A stretch of 64,000 nt of DNA from contig SFFL01000005.1 in the NCBI GenBank assembly GCA_004557825.1, positions 1-64,000 of the forward strand, read 5' to 3'. The notes under the pieces are model-generated. The model searched no databases. It was not told where the DNA came from and worked only from the letters and a program-made list of their open reading frames with translations. The position numbers and the translations under genes were made by a program. This DNA is from Bacteroidales bacterium (GTDB lineage: Bacteria; Bacteroidota; Bacteroidia; Bacteroidales; Muribaculaceae). Below are positions 16,762 to 25,344 of the stretch, one piece after another; position 1 is the first letter of the stretch; each line of letters opens with the position of its first letter.

Positions 16762-18809
16762 AACATCTCTTTGCCATCTTCCTGGCACTTTTCGCGCTAT
16801 CTGCATCGGCTTCTGTTGCTGATGACTGGGCGATCATACCTGCTCCTCAGAAAATAGAACTTACCGGCGGAGAGCTTTCTCCGTCGGATATCACCTACAT
16901 TGACGCTTCCGATACCGACATCCCTGTTCTTTACGGCGAACTCGATCGTCTGCCGCACGCAAAGCGGAAGGGGATAGGTGTGAAACTGACAGTTGACAGT
17001 TGCGCCAACATCCCTTCGGATGAGGGTTATGTGTTGAAGATTACACCTCGTTCGGTAAGCGTTGAAGCCACCGGGGATGCAGGTCTGTTTTATGGCTGTG
17101 TCACGCTTAATCAGCTGATGACACGTGCTCGCGAGACAGGAAAAAAGCTGCCGGCGATGACCATCACCGACTCTCCGGCTATAGCGATGCGTGCTGTGCA
17201 TTTCGACACCAAGCACCATCTCGACCGAATGAAATATTATTATGACCTTATCGACCGGTTGGCCGGTTATAAGGTGAATACGATAATATGGGAGGTCGAC
17301 GATAAGTTGCAATATGAAAGTCATCCGGAATGTTCTTCGCCGAATGCTATCTCCAAGCAGGAAATGCAGGCGTTGAGCCGCTATGCCCGCGACCGCCACA
17401 TAGCCATCGAACCGTTGATTCAGGGGCTTGGCCATGCTTCATATATCCTGAAAAACCATTGGGAACTTCGCGAGAATCCGTTGAGCGACTGGGAGTTCTG
17501 CCCCTCCAATCCCGATACATACCGCCTGCAGTTCGACCTCTATCGCGATGCGCTTGAGGCAATGCCCTACGGCAAACTGCTGCATGTGGGCGGTGACGAG
17601 ATTACGGCTATCGGTATCGACCAGCGGTGCAAGGCTACCGGAAAGTCGCCTTTTGAATTGCAGATGCAATGGCTTGAAAAGGTGTGCGGATTCGCTTTGG
17701 AGCATCACCGTAAGCCTGTATTCTGGGATGATATGGCGCTGAAGCAAGCCGGAGTGTGGGATTTAGTGAATGAACCGAAGTCGCCGGAGGAGGCTGTGAA
17801 GCATTGGAAAGAAGACGGGCTTGATGAGGCTGTAAAGCTCTTTCCCGACAGTTGTGTGTTTATGCGCTGGAATTATGATGATCCAACCGCTCCGGCGCAC
17901 ATCAAATTGCTCGACTGGTATGGCCGGAATGGAGTGCCGGTGTTTGCGGCCACTTCAGCCAATCAGGGCATAGATGTGTTTATACCGCGGCGCGAGTCGA
18001 ATATTCAGAATATTAAAGCGTTCTGCCGTCTGGTCGCCGATAATAAGCTGGAAGGAATATTTGCAACCAACTGGGAGGATGGCTCACCGCACTGGGAAAC
18101 CGTAGCGCGCGGGTTTGCCGCCCTGGGTGAATATGGTTGGAATCCTTATACGCGAAGCAAAGATAAATTTAAATCGGTATATTCTCAGCGTGAATTCGGC
18201 CTTCCGGCCAATGGCATAGATTTTATAGATTTGCTTGAGCGGTCGGCATATTTCTTCGACAAGGCTTTGGCGGTGGAGGGAAGGCGTAACCCCGCATATC
18301 AGGTGTGGGGATATAAGCTTCTCGGATTGCCCGACAAGGAGAACCCCGGCCAATGGAGCCGTGAGAATAAGTTGCTGCTCGACTCCGCACGTGTGCAGGT
18401 TCAGCGCTACGACCTGATTAAGGAAAAAATCAGCTATGCCCGCGATAATGCGCTGCGCCACCGTTATACGCTCGATGTTTATGGCCAGTGCAATGAACTG
18501 TTCAATTATCCGGCTAAAATACTCCTGGCTTTGGAGAATGCAGATATGGGCAAAGCGGGCGCCATGGATAACCTGAAAAAGGTGTGCGATGACTTCGACG
18601 CTATGCGCCGGGAATACGAAAAGATTTATAGCGAAACCCGCTTTATGGTGCAGCCAAATGGATATATCTTTGATATGAATCACCACCATCATCTATCGGC
18701 GCGTACCCCCGACAGCTCCTGGATTTTCCTGTATGAGATTCCGTTTGTGCAGTCGGTGCGCGAATGGCTTGATGAAAATAAAAATCCATCAGGCGCCATT
18801 CTGCAATAG
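16758..18809 (+). CDS. Glycoside hydrolase family 20, beta-N-acetylhexosaminidase-like
   Basis: 683 residues with a signal peptide (LFALSASASV). An N-terminal GH20b-like domain (about 23-140, IPAPQKIELTGG) precedes the catalytic barrel, which carries the HVGGDE signature with Asp280-Glu281 as the substrate-assisted catalytic pair. A helical C-terminal domain runs from about 480. GH20 enzymes release terminal beta-linked GlcNAc or GalNAc. Its ATG overlaps the GH3 stop (ATGA), so the two are translationally coupled. It closes the operon and is followed by a strong terminator. The gene ends in TAG, showing that TAG acts as a normal stop in this genome. Confidence 0.9.
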   Translation: MKHLFAIFLALFALSASASVADDWAIIPAPQKIELTGGELSPSDITYIDASDTDIPVLYGELDRLPHAKRKGIGVKLTVDSCANIPSDEGYVLKITPRSVSVEATGDAGLFYGCVTLNQLMTRARETGKKLPAMTITDSPAIAMRAVHFDTKHHLDRMKYYYDLIDRLAGYKVNTIIWEVDDKLQYESHPECSSPNAISKQEMQALSRYARDRHIAIEPLIQGLGHASYILKNHWELRENPLSDWEFCPSNPDTYRLQFDLYRDALEAMPYGKLLHVGGDEITAIGIDQRCKATGKSPFELQMQWLEKVCGFALEHHRKPVFWDDMALKQAGVWDLVNEPKSPEEAVKHWKEDGLDEAVKLFPDSCVFMRWNYDDPTAPAHIKLLDWYGRNGVPVFAATSANQGIDVFIPRRESNIQNIKAFCRLVADNKLEGIFATNWEDGSPHWETVARGFAALGEYGWNPYTRSKDKFKSVYSQREFGLPANGIDFIDLLERSAYFFDKALAVEGRRNPAYQVWGYKLLGLPDKENPGQWSRENKLLLDSARVQVQRYDLIKEKISYARDNALRHRYTLDVYGQCNELFNYPAKILLALENADMGKAGAMDNLKKVCDDFDAMRREYEKIYSETRFMVQPNGYIFDMNHHHHLSARTPDSSWIFLYEIPFVQSVREWLDENKNPSGAILQ

Positions 18810-18853
18810 GCTCGCGGATCGCTGTCTCGCAAAATATCCTGAATGCTATATGG

Positions 18854-18901
18854 CAAGCGCTGTGTCCGGTGATGGGCACAGCGCTTGTCGTATTTTTTTT
18901 T
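18854..18901 (+). terminator. Rho-independent terminator of the phosphatase/GH3/GH20 operon
   Basis: An 11-bp perfect stem, CAAGCGCTGTG at 18854-18864 with CACAGCGCTTG at 18877-18887, is followed by a T-run at 18892-18901. A second small hairpin (AGGAGG, TTTG, CCTCCT at 18907-18922) follows before the convergent glucokinase gene. Confidence 0.85.
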
Positions 18902-18979
18902 GTTTGAGGAGGTTTGCCTCCTAAGGCTTCTTCAGTTATTCCCTAAGGCTTTATTTTAGGAGGCTGAGTCCCACAGGTT

Positions 18980-19999
18980 TTAAGCTTTGGGAGCGGAGGC
19001 TACGGGAGATACCGGGATTGCAGAGGGGGTGACGGGCTGCTTTGCTTCCCAGCCGAGAGCTGATGCACCAAGCACGGCGGCATCGGCCTCTTTGAGTTCG
19101 CTGAACAGCACTTTCACTTTGCCTTTCCAGATGGCAATCATATTCTTTTCCATAGCTTCGCGGAGAGGCTTCAGCAGCAGGTCGCCGCTCTTTGCCAGGC
19201 CGCCGAAGAGCACGAATGCCTCCGGTGCGGAGAATACTGTGAAGTTGGCCAAAGCTTCGCCGAGAATCTTGCCGGTGTAGTCAAATACGTCCTTGGCAAG
19301 CTTGTCGCCGGCAATTGCTGCGTCGTAAACATCCTTTGAAGTAATGTCTTCGAGAGCCATATTACGCAGGAGCGAGGGTTCGGTAGAGCGAGCTTCGAGG
19401 AATTCAACAGCTGTGCGAGCTACACCGGTAGCCGAGCAGTATGCCTCAAGGCAGCCGCTGCGACCGCAGCCGCAGAGACGGCCATTGTTGGGCTTCACGA
19501 TTACGTGGCCCAGCTCACCGGCAAAACCGTCGTGTCCATAGACGAGCTGACCGTTGATTACGATGCCCGAGCCTACGCCGGTGCCGAGGGTAATCATAAT
19601 GAAGTCTTTCAAACCGCGGGCCACACCGTAGGTCATTTCACCGATGGCAGCTGCGTTGGCGTCGTTGGTGATCGATACGGGCACACCGAATTTCTCGCTG
19701 ACAAGCTGTGCCAGTGGAATTGGAGGAGGCCAGGGGAGGTTCACATGGTTCTCGATTGTGCCGGTATAATAGTTGGCGTTAGGAGCACCGATTCCGATGC
19801 CGTGAATTTTGTCGACGGCGTCGTTGGCTTCAATCAGCTTGGTAAGCTCAGTGTGAAGTTCGTCGATGTAGTCGTTGATGTTGCTGTGCTTGCGAGTCTT
19901 GATAGAAGAGCTTGCAATAACCACGCCTCTGGCGTCTACGATACCGAACACGGTGTTTGTGCCACCTATATCGATACCTACTACATAAGGTTTGCTCAT
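18980..19999 (-). CDS. ROK-family glucokinase
   Basis: 339 residues. The ATP-binding DIGGTN is at 10-15, the catalytic Asp in NDANAAA is Asp113, EXGH is at 162-165 (ELGH), and the ROK zinc cluster CGCGRSGC is at 176-183. The family phosphorylates glucose or a similar hexose (some members N-acetyl-sugars) at C6 in the cytoplasm. It stands alone on the minus strand with its own promoter. The C-terminal 20 residues are Pro/Ala-rich and probably disordered. Confidence 0.9.
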   Translation of the reverse strand: MSKPYVVGIDIGGTNTVFGIVDARGVVIASSSIKTRKHSNINDYIDELHTELTKLIEANDAVDKIHGIGIGAPNANYYTGTIENHVNLPWPPPIPLAQLVSEKFGVPVSITNDANAAAIGEMTYGVARGLKDFIMITLGTGVGSGIVINGQLVYGHDGFAGELGHVIVKPNNGRLCGCGRSGCLEAYCSATGVARTAVEFLEARSTEPSLLRNMALEDITSKDVYDAAIAGDKLAKDVFDYTGKILGEALANFTVFSAPEAFVLFGGLAKSGDLLLKPLREAMEKNMIAIWKGKVKVLFSELKEADAAVLGASALGWEAKQPVTPSAIPVSPVASAPKA

Positions 20000-20047
20000 T
20001 TCAGGTAAGAAGTAAAATAAGAAGAGTGTGTTTTTTGATTGGATTCA

Positions 20048-20077
20048 CAAAGATAATGCTTTTTTTTAAATGTCAAG
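20048..20077 (-). promoter_or_regulatory. Promoter of the ROK glucokinase gene
   Basis: On the minus strand TATCTTTG (20048-20055) matches TAnnTTTG, with CTTGACA (20071-20077) upstream. The leader is about 45 bases. The region 20000-20373 otherwise holds A/T-rich divergent promoter DNA and an imperfect dyad, GCACATT/AATGTGC at 20100-20122, which could be an operator. Confidence 0.6.
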
Positions 20078-20292
20078 CAAGAAATTGATTTTAATTATTG
20101 CACATTTCAATGAAGAATGTGCAGTTTATGGGCCGAAGTGCTTTGTTTTGTGTAAGTAGAATTTGTAATTAAAGAAATGAGTGTAATTGAAAGTTTTAAT
20201 CAGCTTACAAAATGGCAAAATTGTTATAAAATATCACTTAATTTTTTAACAAAAATTTTCTGCAATTCTGCTATTTATAATAAATTATTTAC

Positions 20293-20300
20293 TATATTTG
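20293..20300 (+). promoter_or_regulatory. -7 promoter box for ptb-buk
   Basis: TATATTTG matches the Bacteroidetes TAnnTTTG box. It is about 73 bases before the phosphate butyryltransferase start and is set in very A/T-rich DNA. Confidence 0.6.
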
Positions 20301-20373
20301 CACTGTACATATTATCCTGACAGTGTGCCGAGAGCATTTCTCAGTATGCATCGAATTTAATATTTAGCCATTT

Positions 20374-21285
20374 ATGACCACGATTAAATCATTCAGTCAG
20401 CTTACCGACCATCTTTCGCTTATGGCGTCAAAGCCTAAAGTTGCGGTGGTCTGCCCATACGACACCGATACGTGTGAGGCTGTGTTTGAGGCACTTGCCG
20501 ATGGCTTGATTAAGGCTGTGCTGGTGGGTGAAAAGGGAAAAATCGATGCTACGCATATCGCTGCCAAGTTTCCCGACAGTGTGGAAATTGTAGATGCGGC
20601 TTCCGACAAGGATGCTGCCGCTACGGCCGTAGCTCTTGCCCGCGAGGGAAAGGCCGACATTCTGATGAAGGGGCTTATCGGCACCGATACGCTTCTCCAC
20701 GCTGTGCTCGATAAGCAGAACGGCATACTTCCTCCGGGCAATCTTCTCACACATATTACTGTGAGTGAAATCCCCGGCCTTGACCGCCTGATTTTCTATT
20801 CCGACGTTGCTGTGATTCCTTATCCCACACTGGAGCAGCGCGAGAAAATCCTGATGCTTGATGCTGAGGTGCTCCGCCGTTTTGGCATCGAAAACCCGAA
20901 GGTGGCGTTGATTCATTTCACTGAAAAGGTAAATCCGAAATTCCCCAACTCGGTTGACTATCAGACTATGGTTGGCCGTGCTCAGGCCGGAGAATATGGC
21001 CGGGTGACTGTTGGTGGACCGATGGATGTGAAGACTGCTTTCGATCTTCATTCTGCTAAGGTGAAGGGCATCACTTCGCCTGTAGCAGGCCATGCCGACC
21101 TTCTGCTTTTCCCGAATATCGAGTCGGCTAATACGTTCTATAAGACGATGTCGTATTTCGTGGAGGTCGAAATGGCCGGTGCGCTGCTTGGCACCTCTGT
21201 GCCGGTTGTGCTCCCCTCGCGAGCCGACAGCGCCTCCAATAAGTATTTTTCCCTTGCTCTGGCGTCGATGATTTCGGCTCGCTGA
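20374..21285 (+). CDS. ptb: Phosphate butyryltransferase
   Basis: 303 residues, the usual length for the phosphate acetyl/butyryltransferase family. Conserved stretches include ADILMKGLIGTDTLLHAVLDK and a C-terminal VPVVLPSRADSASNKYFSLALA. It converts butyryl-CoA (or branched acyl-CoA) and phosphate to the acyl phosphate. The next gene encodes butyrate kinase, so the pair makes ATP from acyl-CoA, releasing butyrate or branched-chain acids in the cytoplasm. The gap to the kinase start is 74 bases. Confidence 0.88.
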   Translation: MTTIKSFSQLTDHLSLMASKPKVAVVCPYDTDTCEAVFEALADGLIKAVLVGEKGKIDATHIAAKFPDSVEIVDAASDKDAAATAVALAREGKADILMKGLIGTDTLLHAVLDKQNGILPPGNLLTHITVSEIPGLDRLIFYSDVAVIPYPTLEQREKILMLDAEVLRRFGIENPKVALIHFTEKVNPKFPNSVDYQTMVGRAQAGEYGRVTVGGPMDVKTAFDLHSAKVKGITSPVAGHADLLLFPNIESANTFYKTMSYFVEVEMAGALLGTSVPVVLPSRADSASNKYFSLALASMISAR

Positions 21286-21359
21286 GTTTGCGCCGGCTCT
21301 GTAATCTGAGTTATCACAAGCCGGTTGAATCTGAGAAGATTAAATGCTGTTTGTTATCA

Positions 21360-22490
21360 ATGAAAATCTTAGCCATTAACCCCGGTTCCACATCTACTAA
21401 AATCGCCGTTTTTGACAACGATAAGCCAATTATGCGTCACACCATCCGCCACTCTGTGGAGGAGCTTTCGCGCTTCAAGCGTGTAATCTACCAGATGGAA
21501 TATCGTCGCGAGCTTGTGCTCAAAGCGTTGGCTGATAATAATATATCTTTGGATTTCGATGCCGTGATAGGTCGCGGCGGTCTTACCGAACCGATTCCCG
21601 GTGGCGTCTATGAGGTGAACGAGGAGATGGTGAAGGCGCTTTACAGTTGCCCTCGCGACCACGCCTGCAATCTGGGCAGCCTAATTGCCCGCGATATTGC
21701 GTCGCTTATCCCCGGCGCGCGTGCATTTATGGCCGACCCCGGCATTGTGGATGAGATGGACGAAGTTTGCCATATCTCCGGATCGCCGCATCTTCCGCGA
21801 ATCACCACCTGGCACGCGCTGAATCAGCGTGCTATCGGGCGCCGGTTTGCCGCCGACTACTCCGCCACGCATCCCGATGCTCCGAAGAAATATGAGGAGA
21901 TGGATCTGATTATAGCGCATCTTGGCGGAGGCATTTCAGTAGGAGCGCACCACCTTGGCCGCTGCGTCGACGTCAACAACGCTTTCGATGGCGAGGGCCC
22001 GTTCTCGCCGGAACGTGCCGGCACACTCCCGTCAGGCGCGCTTATCGACCTTTGTTTTTCAGGCAAATATACCAAGGACCAGCTGAAGCGCCGCATCAGT
22101 GGTAAAGCCGGACTTGCAGCGCATCTCGGCACAATCGATGTGCAGGAGGTGGAGCGCAGAATTGCCCACGGCGACGAGCACGCCCGGCTTGTTCTCGACG
22201 CTATGATTTATCAGATAGCCAAAAGCATAGGCGCACTCACTCCGGTGCTCCGCGGGCATGTCGATGCTATCCTTCTCACCGGAGGCATAGCCCATTCGGA
22301 GTATGTGATGGAGCGCCTTGTCGACCGTGTGTCGTTTATCGCTCCGGTGCACATCTACCCCGGGGAGGATGAACTGGAGGCTATGGCTCTCAATGCTTTG
22401 GGAGCGCTTCACGGCGAGTTGCCCGTGCAGGAATACCGCAGGCCGCAGGTAGTGGCCGATGTGTCGGTAGCCGGCGGATTAGCAAAGTGA
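21360..22490 (+). CDS. buk: Butyrate kinase
   Basis: About 376 residues counting from ATG 21360, which yields the expected N-terminus MKILAINPGSTSTKIAVF; a longer upstream reading adds 24 residues that do not fit the family. The ASKHA phosphate-binding loops are visible (NPGSTSTK near 7-14, LGGGISVGAH, LTGGIAHS). It transfers phosphate from butyryl phosphate to ADP. It forms an operon with the preceding ptb. Its 3' end overlaps the convergent hutI gene by 12 bases, so there is no room for a terminator between them. Confidence 0.9.
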   Translation: MKILAINPGSTSTKIAVFDNDKPIMRHTIRHSVEELSRFKRVIYQMEYRRELVLKALADNNISLDFDAVIGRGGLTEPIPGGVYEVNEEMVKALYSCPRDHACNLGSLIARDIASLIPGARAFMADPGIVDEMDEVCHISGSPHLPRITTWHALNQRAIGRRFAADYSATHPDAPKKYEEMDLIIAHLGGGISVGAHHLGRCVDVNNAFDGEGPFSPERAGTLPSGALIDLCFSGKYTKDQLKRRISGKAGLAAHLGTIDVQEVERRIAHGDEHARLVLDAMIYQIAKSIGALTPVLRGHVDAILLTGGIAHSEYVMERLVDRVSFIAPVHIYPGEDELEAMALNALGALHGELPVQEYRRPQVVADVSVAGGLAK

Positions 22491-23744
22491 TGTGCCGCGC
22501 AGAATCACGCGTTTGATAAGCGGCTCGGTGTAGGCGTATGGCAGATAGGCCAGCGAGGGAATCGGTTCGGTAAGAATTACCGATGCCGCTGCGCCGGGGA
22601 AGATTGCGCCATATTCATCCTCCAGGCCGAGTGCTGCTGTCGCGTTGACGGTGATGGCATTGAACGCTTCTTCGGGAGTGAGACGCATCTTGATGCACCC
22701 CAGCGACCATACAAACCGCATTGACCCTGAAGGTGAAGAACCCGGATTATAGTCGGAGGCGAGTGCCAGCGGCAATCCGGCATCGACAGCTTCGCGGGCT
22801 TTCCCGAAGGGTATGCCCAGGAAGAAAGAGGCTCCCGGAAGCATCGTGGGAATCGTGGTGTGTTTTCCGCCAGATAGAGTGGAGGCAAGGCAGGCTATTT
22901 CAGCGTCGGTCATCCGCTCGAGATGGTCGACCGACAGGCAGCCGTTGGCCACACCAACCTGCACTCCGCCGGAAACGTCCAACTCATTAGCGTGGATTTT
23001 CCCGCGGATGCCATACTTCGCTGCCGCCTTGAGGATGTGGTCGGTCTCCTCGGTGGTGAAGAATCCTTTGTCGCAGAAAACATCAACGAAATCGGCGAGT
23101 TGCTCCTCGGCCACCTGCGGGAGCAGCTGGTCAACCAGCATATCCACGTACCCCTTCTGATTGCCGTTGAATGCGCGCCCTACGGCGTGCGCACCAAGGA
23201 AGTTGGCGCGAATGGCAATCATCGGAAACATCTGTTTGAGCCGACGGATTACGCGCAGCATTTTCAACTCACCCTCATAGGTGAGGCCGTAACCGCTTTT
23301 GATGTCGATGGCTCCGGTGCCGGAGGCGGCGCACTGGCGCAGACGCCGGGCAGCCGTGTTCAGCAACTCTTCTTCGGAAGTGTCGTTGAGCAGGTCGGCA
23401 GAATTGAGGATGCCACCTCCTCGGCGGGCAATTTCCTCATATGATAGCCCGGCAATCTTGTCGCGGAATTCTCCTTCACGGCTTCCGGCATAAACCAGAT
23501 GTGTGTGCGAGTCGCAGAAGCAGGGAAGTACCCAGCTCCGGGAGGCGTCGATAACCTGCCGGAATCCTGCTTCGTCGGGGCAGCTATCCATTGTGCCGAA
23601 GTCGCTGATGCGCTCGCCGTCGATGGCAAGCCAGGCGTCGGTAAGCATCGGCACTTCATTCATCTGCCGGCCGCAAAGCATCCGGGGCGCACGGCTGTAG
23701 GCACTCGCGAGAGTGCCGATATTTTTAATCAGAAGCGATTTCAT
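22479..23744 (-). CDS. hutI: Imidazolonepropionase
   Basis: About 421 residues from ATG 23744 (MKSLLIKNIGTLASAY); an in-frame ATG 8 codons upstream is less likely because it overlaps hutH. The amidohydrolase metal motif HTH is at residues 80-82 (FCDSHTHLVYAGSREGEF), with later IHANELDVSGGVQVGV and DYNPGSSPSGSM segments. It hydrolyses imidazolone propionate to formiminoglutamate, the third step of histidine breakdown. It is the last gene of the hut operon on the minus strand, 13 bases after hutH. Confidence 0.93.
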   Translation of the reverse strand: MKSLLIKNIGTLASAYSRAPRMLCGRQMNEVPMLTDAWLAIDGERISDFGTMDSCPDEAGFRQVIDASRSWVLPCFCDSHTHLVYAGSREGEFRDKIAGLSYEEIARRGGGILNSADLLNDTSEEELLNTAARRLRQCAASGTGAIDIKSGYGLTYEGELKMLRVIRRLKQMFPMIAIRANFLGAHAVGRAFNGNQKGYVDMLVDQLLPQVAEEQLADFVDVFCDKGFFTTEETDHILKAAAKYGIRGKIHANELDVSGGVQVGVANGCLSVDHLERMTDAEIACLASTLSGGKHTTIPTMLPGASFFLGIPFGKAREAVDAGLPLALASDYNPGSSPSGSMRFVWSLGCIKMRLTPEEAFNAITVNATAALGLEDEYGAIFPGAAASVILTEPIPSLAYLPYAYTEPLIKRVILRGTSLC

Positions 23745-23757
23745 AATTGAAGGTTTG

Positions 23758-25254
23758 TCAGTGGGCACGGAGGAATTCCACCGATTTCTCTATCCAGGGG
23801 TGCATAAAGCAATCAACGTCGACAAACGGCACATCCTTGCGGTACTGGTCGTGTAGATTGCGGATTGGCTCGGACGTTTCATCGGCGCCTCGGAAGTCAA
23901 GCGCCTGGGCGGCGTTGAACAGTTCGATTGCCAGCACACGCTCGGTATTGTCGACTACCTTCAGAAGCTTGGTGGCAGCATTGGCGCCCATAGATACGTG
24001 GTCTTCCTGACCCTGCGACGAGGGAATGGAGTCTACACTGTTGGGCCAGCACAGCCCCTTCGACTGACTTACAATCGACGCGGCGGTGTATTGCGGAATC
24101 ATAAAACCGCTGTTCAGACCCGGTTTGGCCACCAGGAATGATGGTAGCCCGCGTGTGCCGGAAATTAGCTTATAGATACGACGCTCGGAGATGTTCGACA
24201 GTTCGCAGAGAGCCACAGCCAGGAAATCCATCGGCATTGCTATAGGTTCGCCGTGGAAGTTGCCTGCGGAAACAATGATATCCTCCTCGGGGAAGATGGT
24301 GGGATTGTCGGTGGGGGCGTTGATTTCCTCCTGAAGCTTTTCGAGCACGAAGTAATATGTGTCTTTGCAAGCGCCGTGGATCTGCGGAATGCAGCGGAAG
24401 GAATAGGGATCCTGCACGTGGGTCTTGTGGCGGAGGATGAGCTTGCTACCGGCAAGCAGACGGCGGTATTCTGCCGCTGTGTCGATCTGGCCGGGATGGT
24501 TGCGCACCTCATTCACTTCTTTGCCAAACGGCTCAATGCGGCCGTCGAAGGCTTCGAGCGACATAGCGCCTATGATATCGGCCTGACGCAGCAGGCGTTC
24601 GGCTTTCAGCAGGGCTGCCACACCGTGGGCGCTCATAAACTGGGTGCCGTTGAGCAGAGCCAGACCCTCTTTCGATTTGAGCGTGATGGGTTTCCACCCA
24701 AACTTGTCAAGGATTTCCGATGCGGGATATTTCTGACCTTTATAACGCACTTCGCCAAGACCGATCAGCGGCAGCGAAAGGTGGGCGAGAGGCGCCAGGT
24801 CGCCCGAAGCGCCAAGCGAGCCCTGTGCGTAGACAATCGGGTAAACCCCTTCGTTGAAGAAATCGAGCAGGCGCTGCACGGTGATGAGCTGCACGCCGGA
24901 ATTGCCATAGCTGAGCGATTGGGCTTTCAGCAGCAGCATCAGGCGCACCACCTCTTCCGAAACCTCATCTCCTATGCCGCAGGAGTGACTCATTACCAGA
25001 TTTTTCTGCAGTTGTGAGAGCTGGTCGGAGTCGATGGAGATATTGCAGAGCGACCCGAAACCGGTTGTGATTCCGTAAATTGGCTCTTTGGCGGTGGCCA
25101 TTTTCTTGTCGAGAAATTCCCGGCAGCGGGTTATACGGCTTATGGCATCGTCGCTGAGTTCAAGACGGTAGTTGCCTGCAAGGATTTCGCCTACGCGCTC
25201 CACGGTGAGGAGGTCGGCGCTGATTTTGTGTACGTTTTTATGGTCGGATTCCAT
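23758..25254 (-). CDS. hutH: Histidine ammonia-lyase
   Basis: 498 residues, normal for the family. The Ala149-Ser150-Gly151 triad (GSLGASGDLAPLAH) would cyclise to the MIO cofactor. The FGS motif in TTGFGSLCNIS and the Gln/Glu-rich GQEDHVSMG stretch are also present. It deaminates histidine to urocanate. It sits between hutU and hutI. Confidence 0.96.
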   Translation of the reverse strand: MESDHKNVHKISADLLTVERVGEILAGNYRLELSDDAISRITRCREFLDKKMATAKEPIYGITTGFGSLCNISIDSDQLSQLQKNLVMSHSCGIGDEVSEEVVRLMLLLKAQSLSYGNSGVQLITVQRLLDFFNEGVYPIVYAQGSLGASGDLAPLAHLSLPLIGLGEVRYKGQKYPASEILDKFGWKPITLKSKEGLALLNGTQFMSAHGVAALLKAERLLRQADIIGAMSLEAFDGRIEPFGKEVNEVRNHPGQIDTAAEYRRLLAGSKLILRHKTHVQDPYSFRCIPQIHGACKDTYYFVLEKLQEEINAPTDNPTIFPEEDIIVSAGNFHGEPIAMPMDFLAVALCELSNISERRIYKLISGTRGLPSFLVAKPGLNSGFMIPQYTAASIVSQSKGLCWPNSVDSIPSSQGQEDHVSMGANAATKLLKVVDNTERVLAIELFNAAQALDFRGADETSEPIRNLHDQYRKDVPFVDVDCFMHPWIEKSVEFLRAH

Positions 25255-25344
25255 TTGGGAAAGTGGCTGAATATTGAATTGACAGAAAAAGTGTTTTCGG
25301 ATTGAAGTTTCCTTATTGATGTTGGCAGACCGGAGCTGTCGGCG

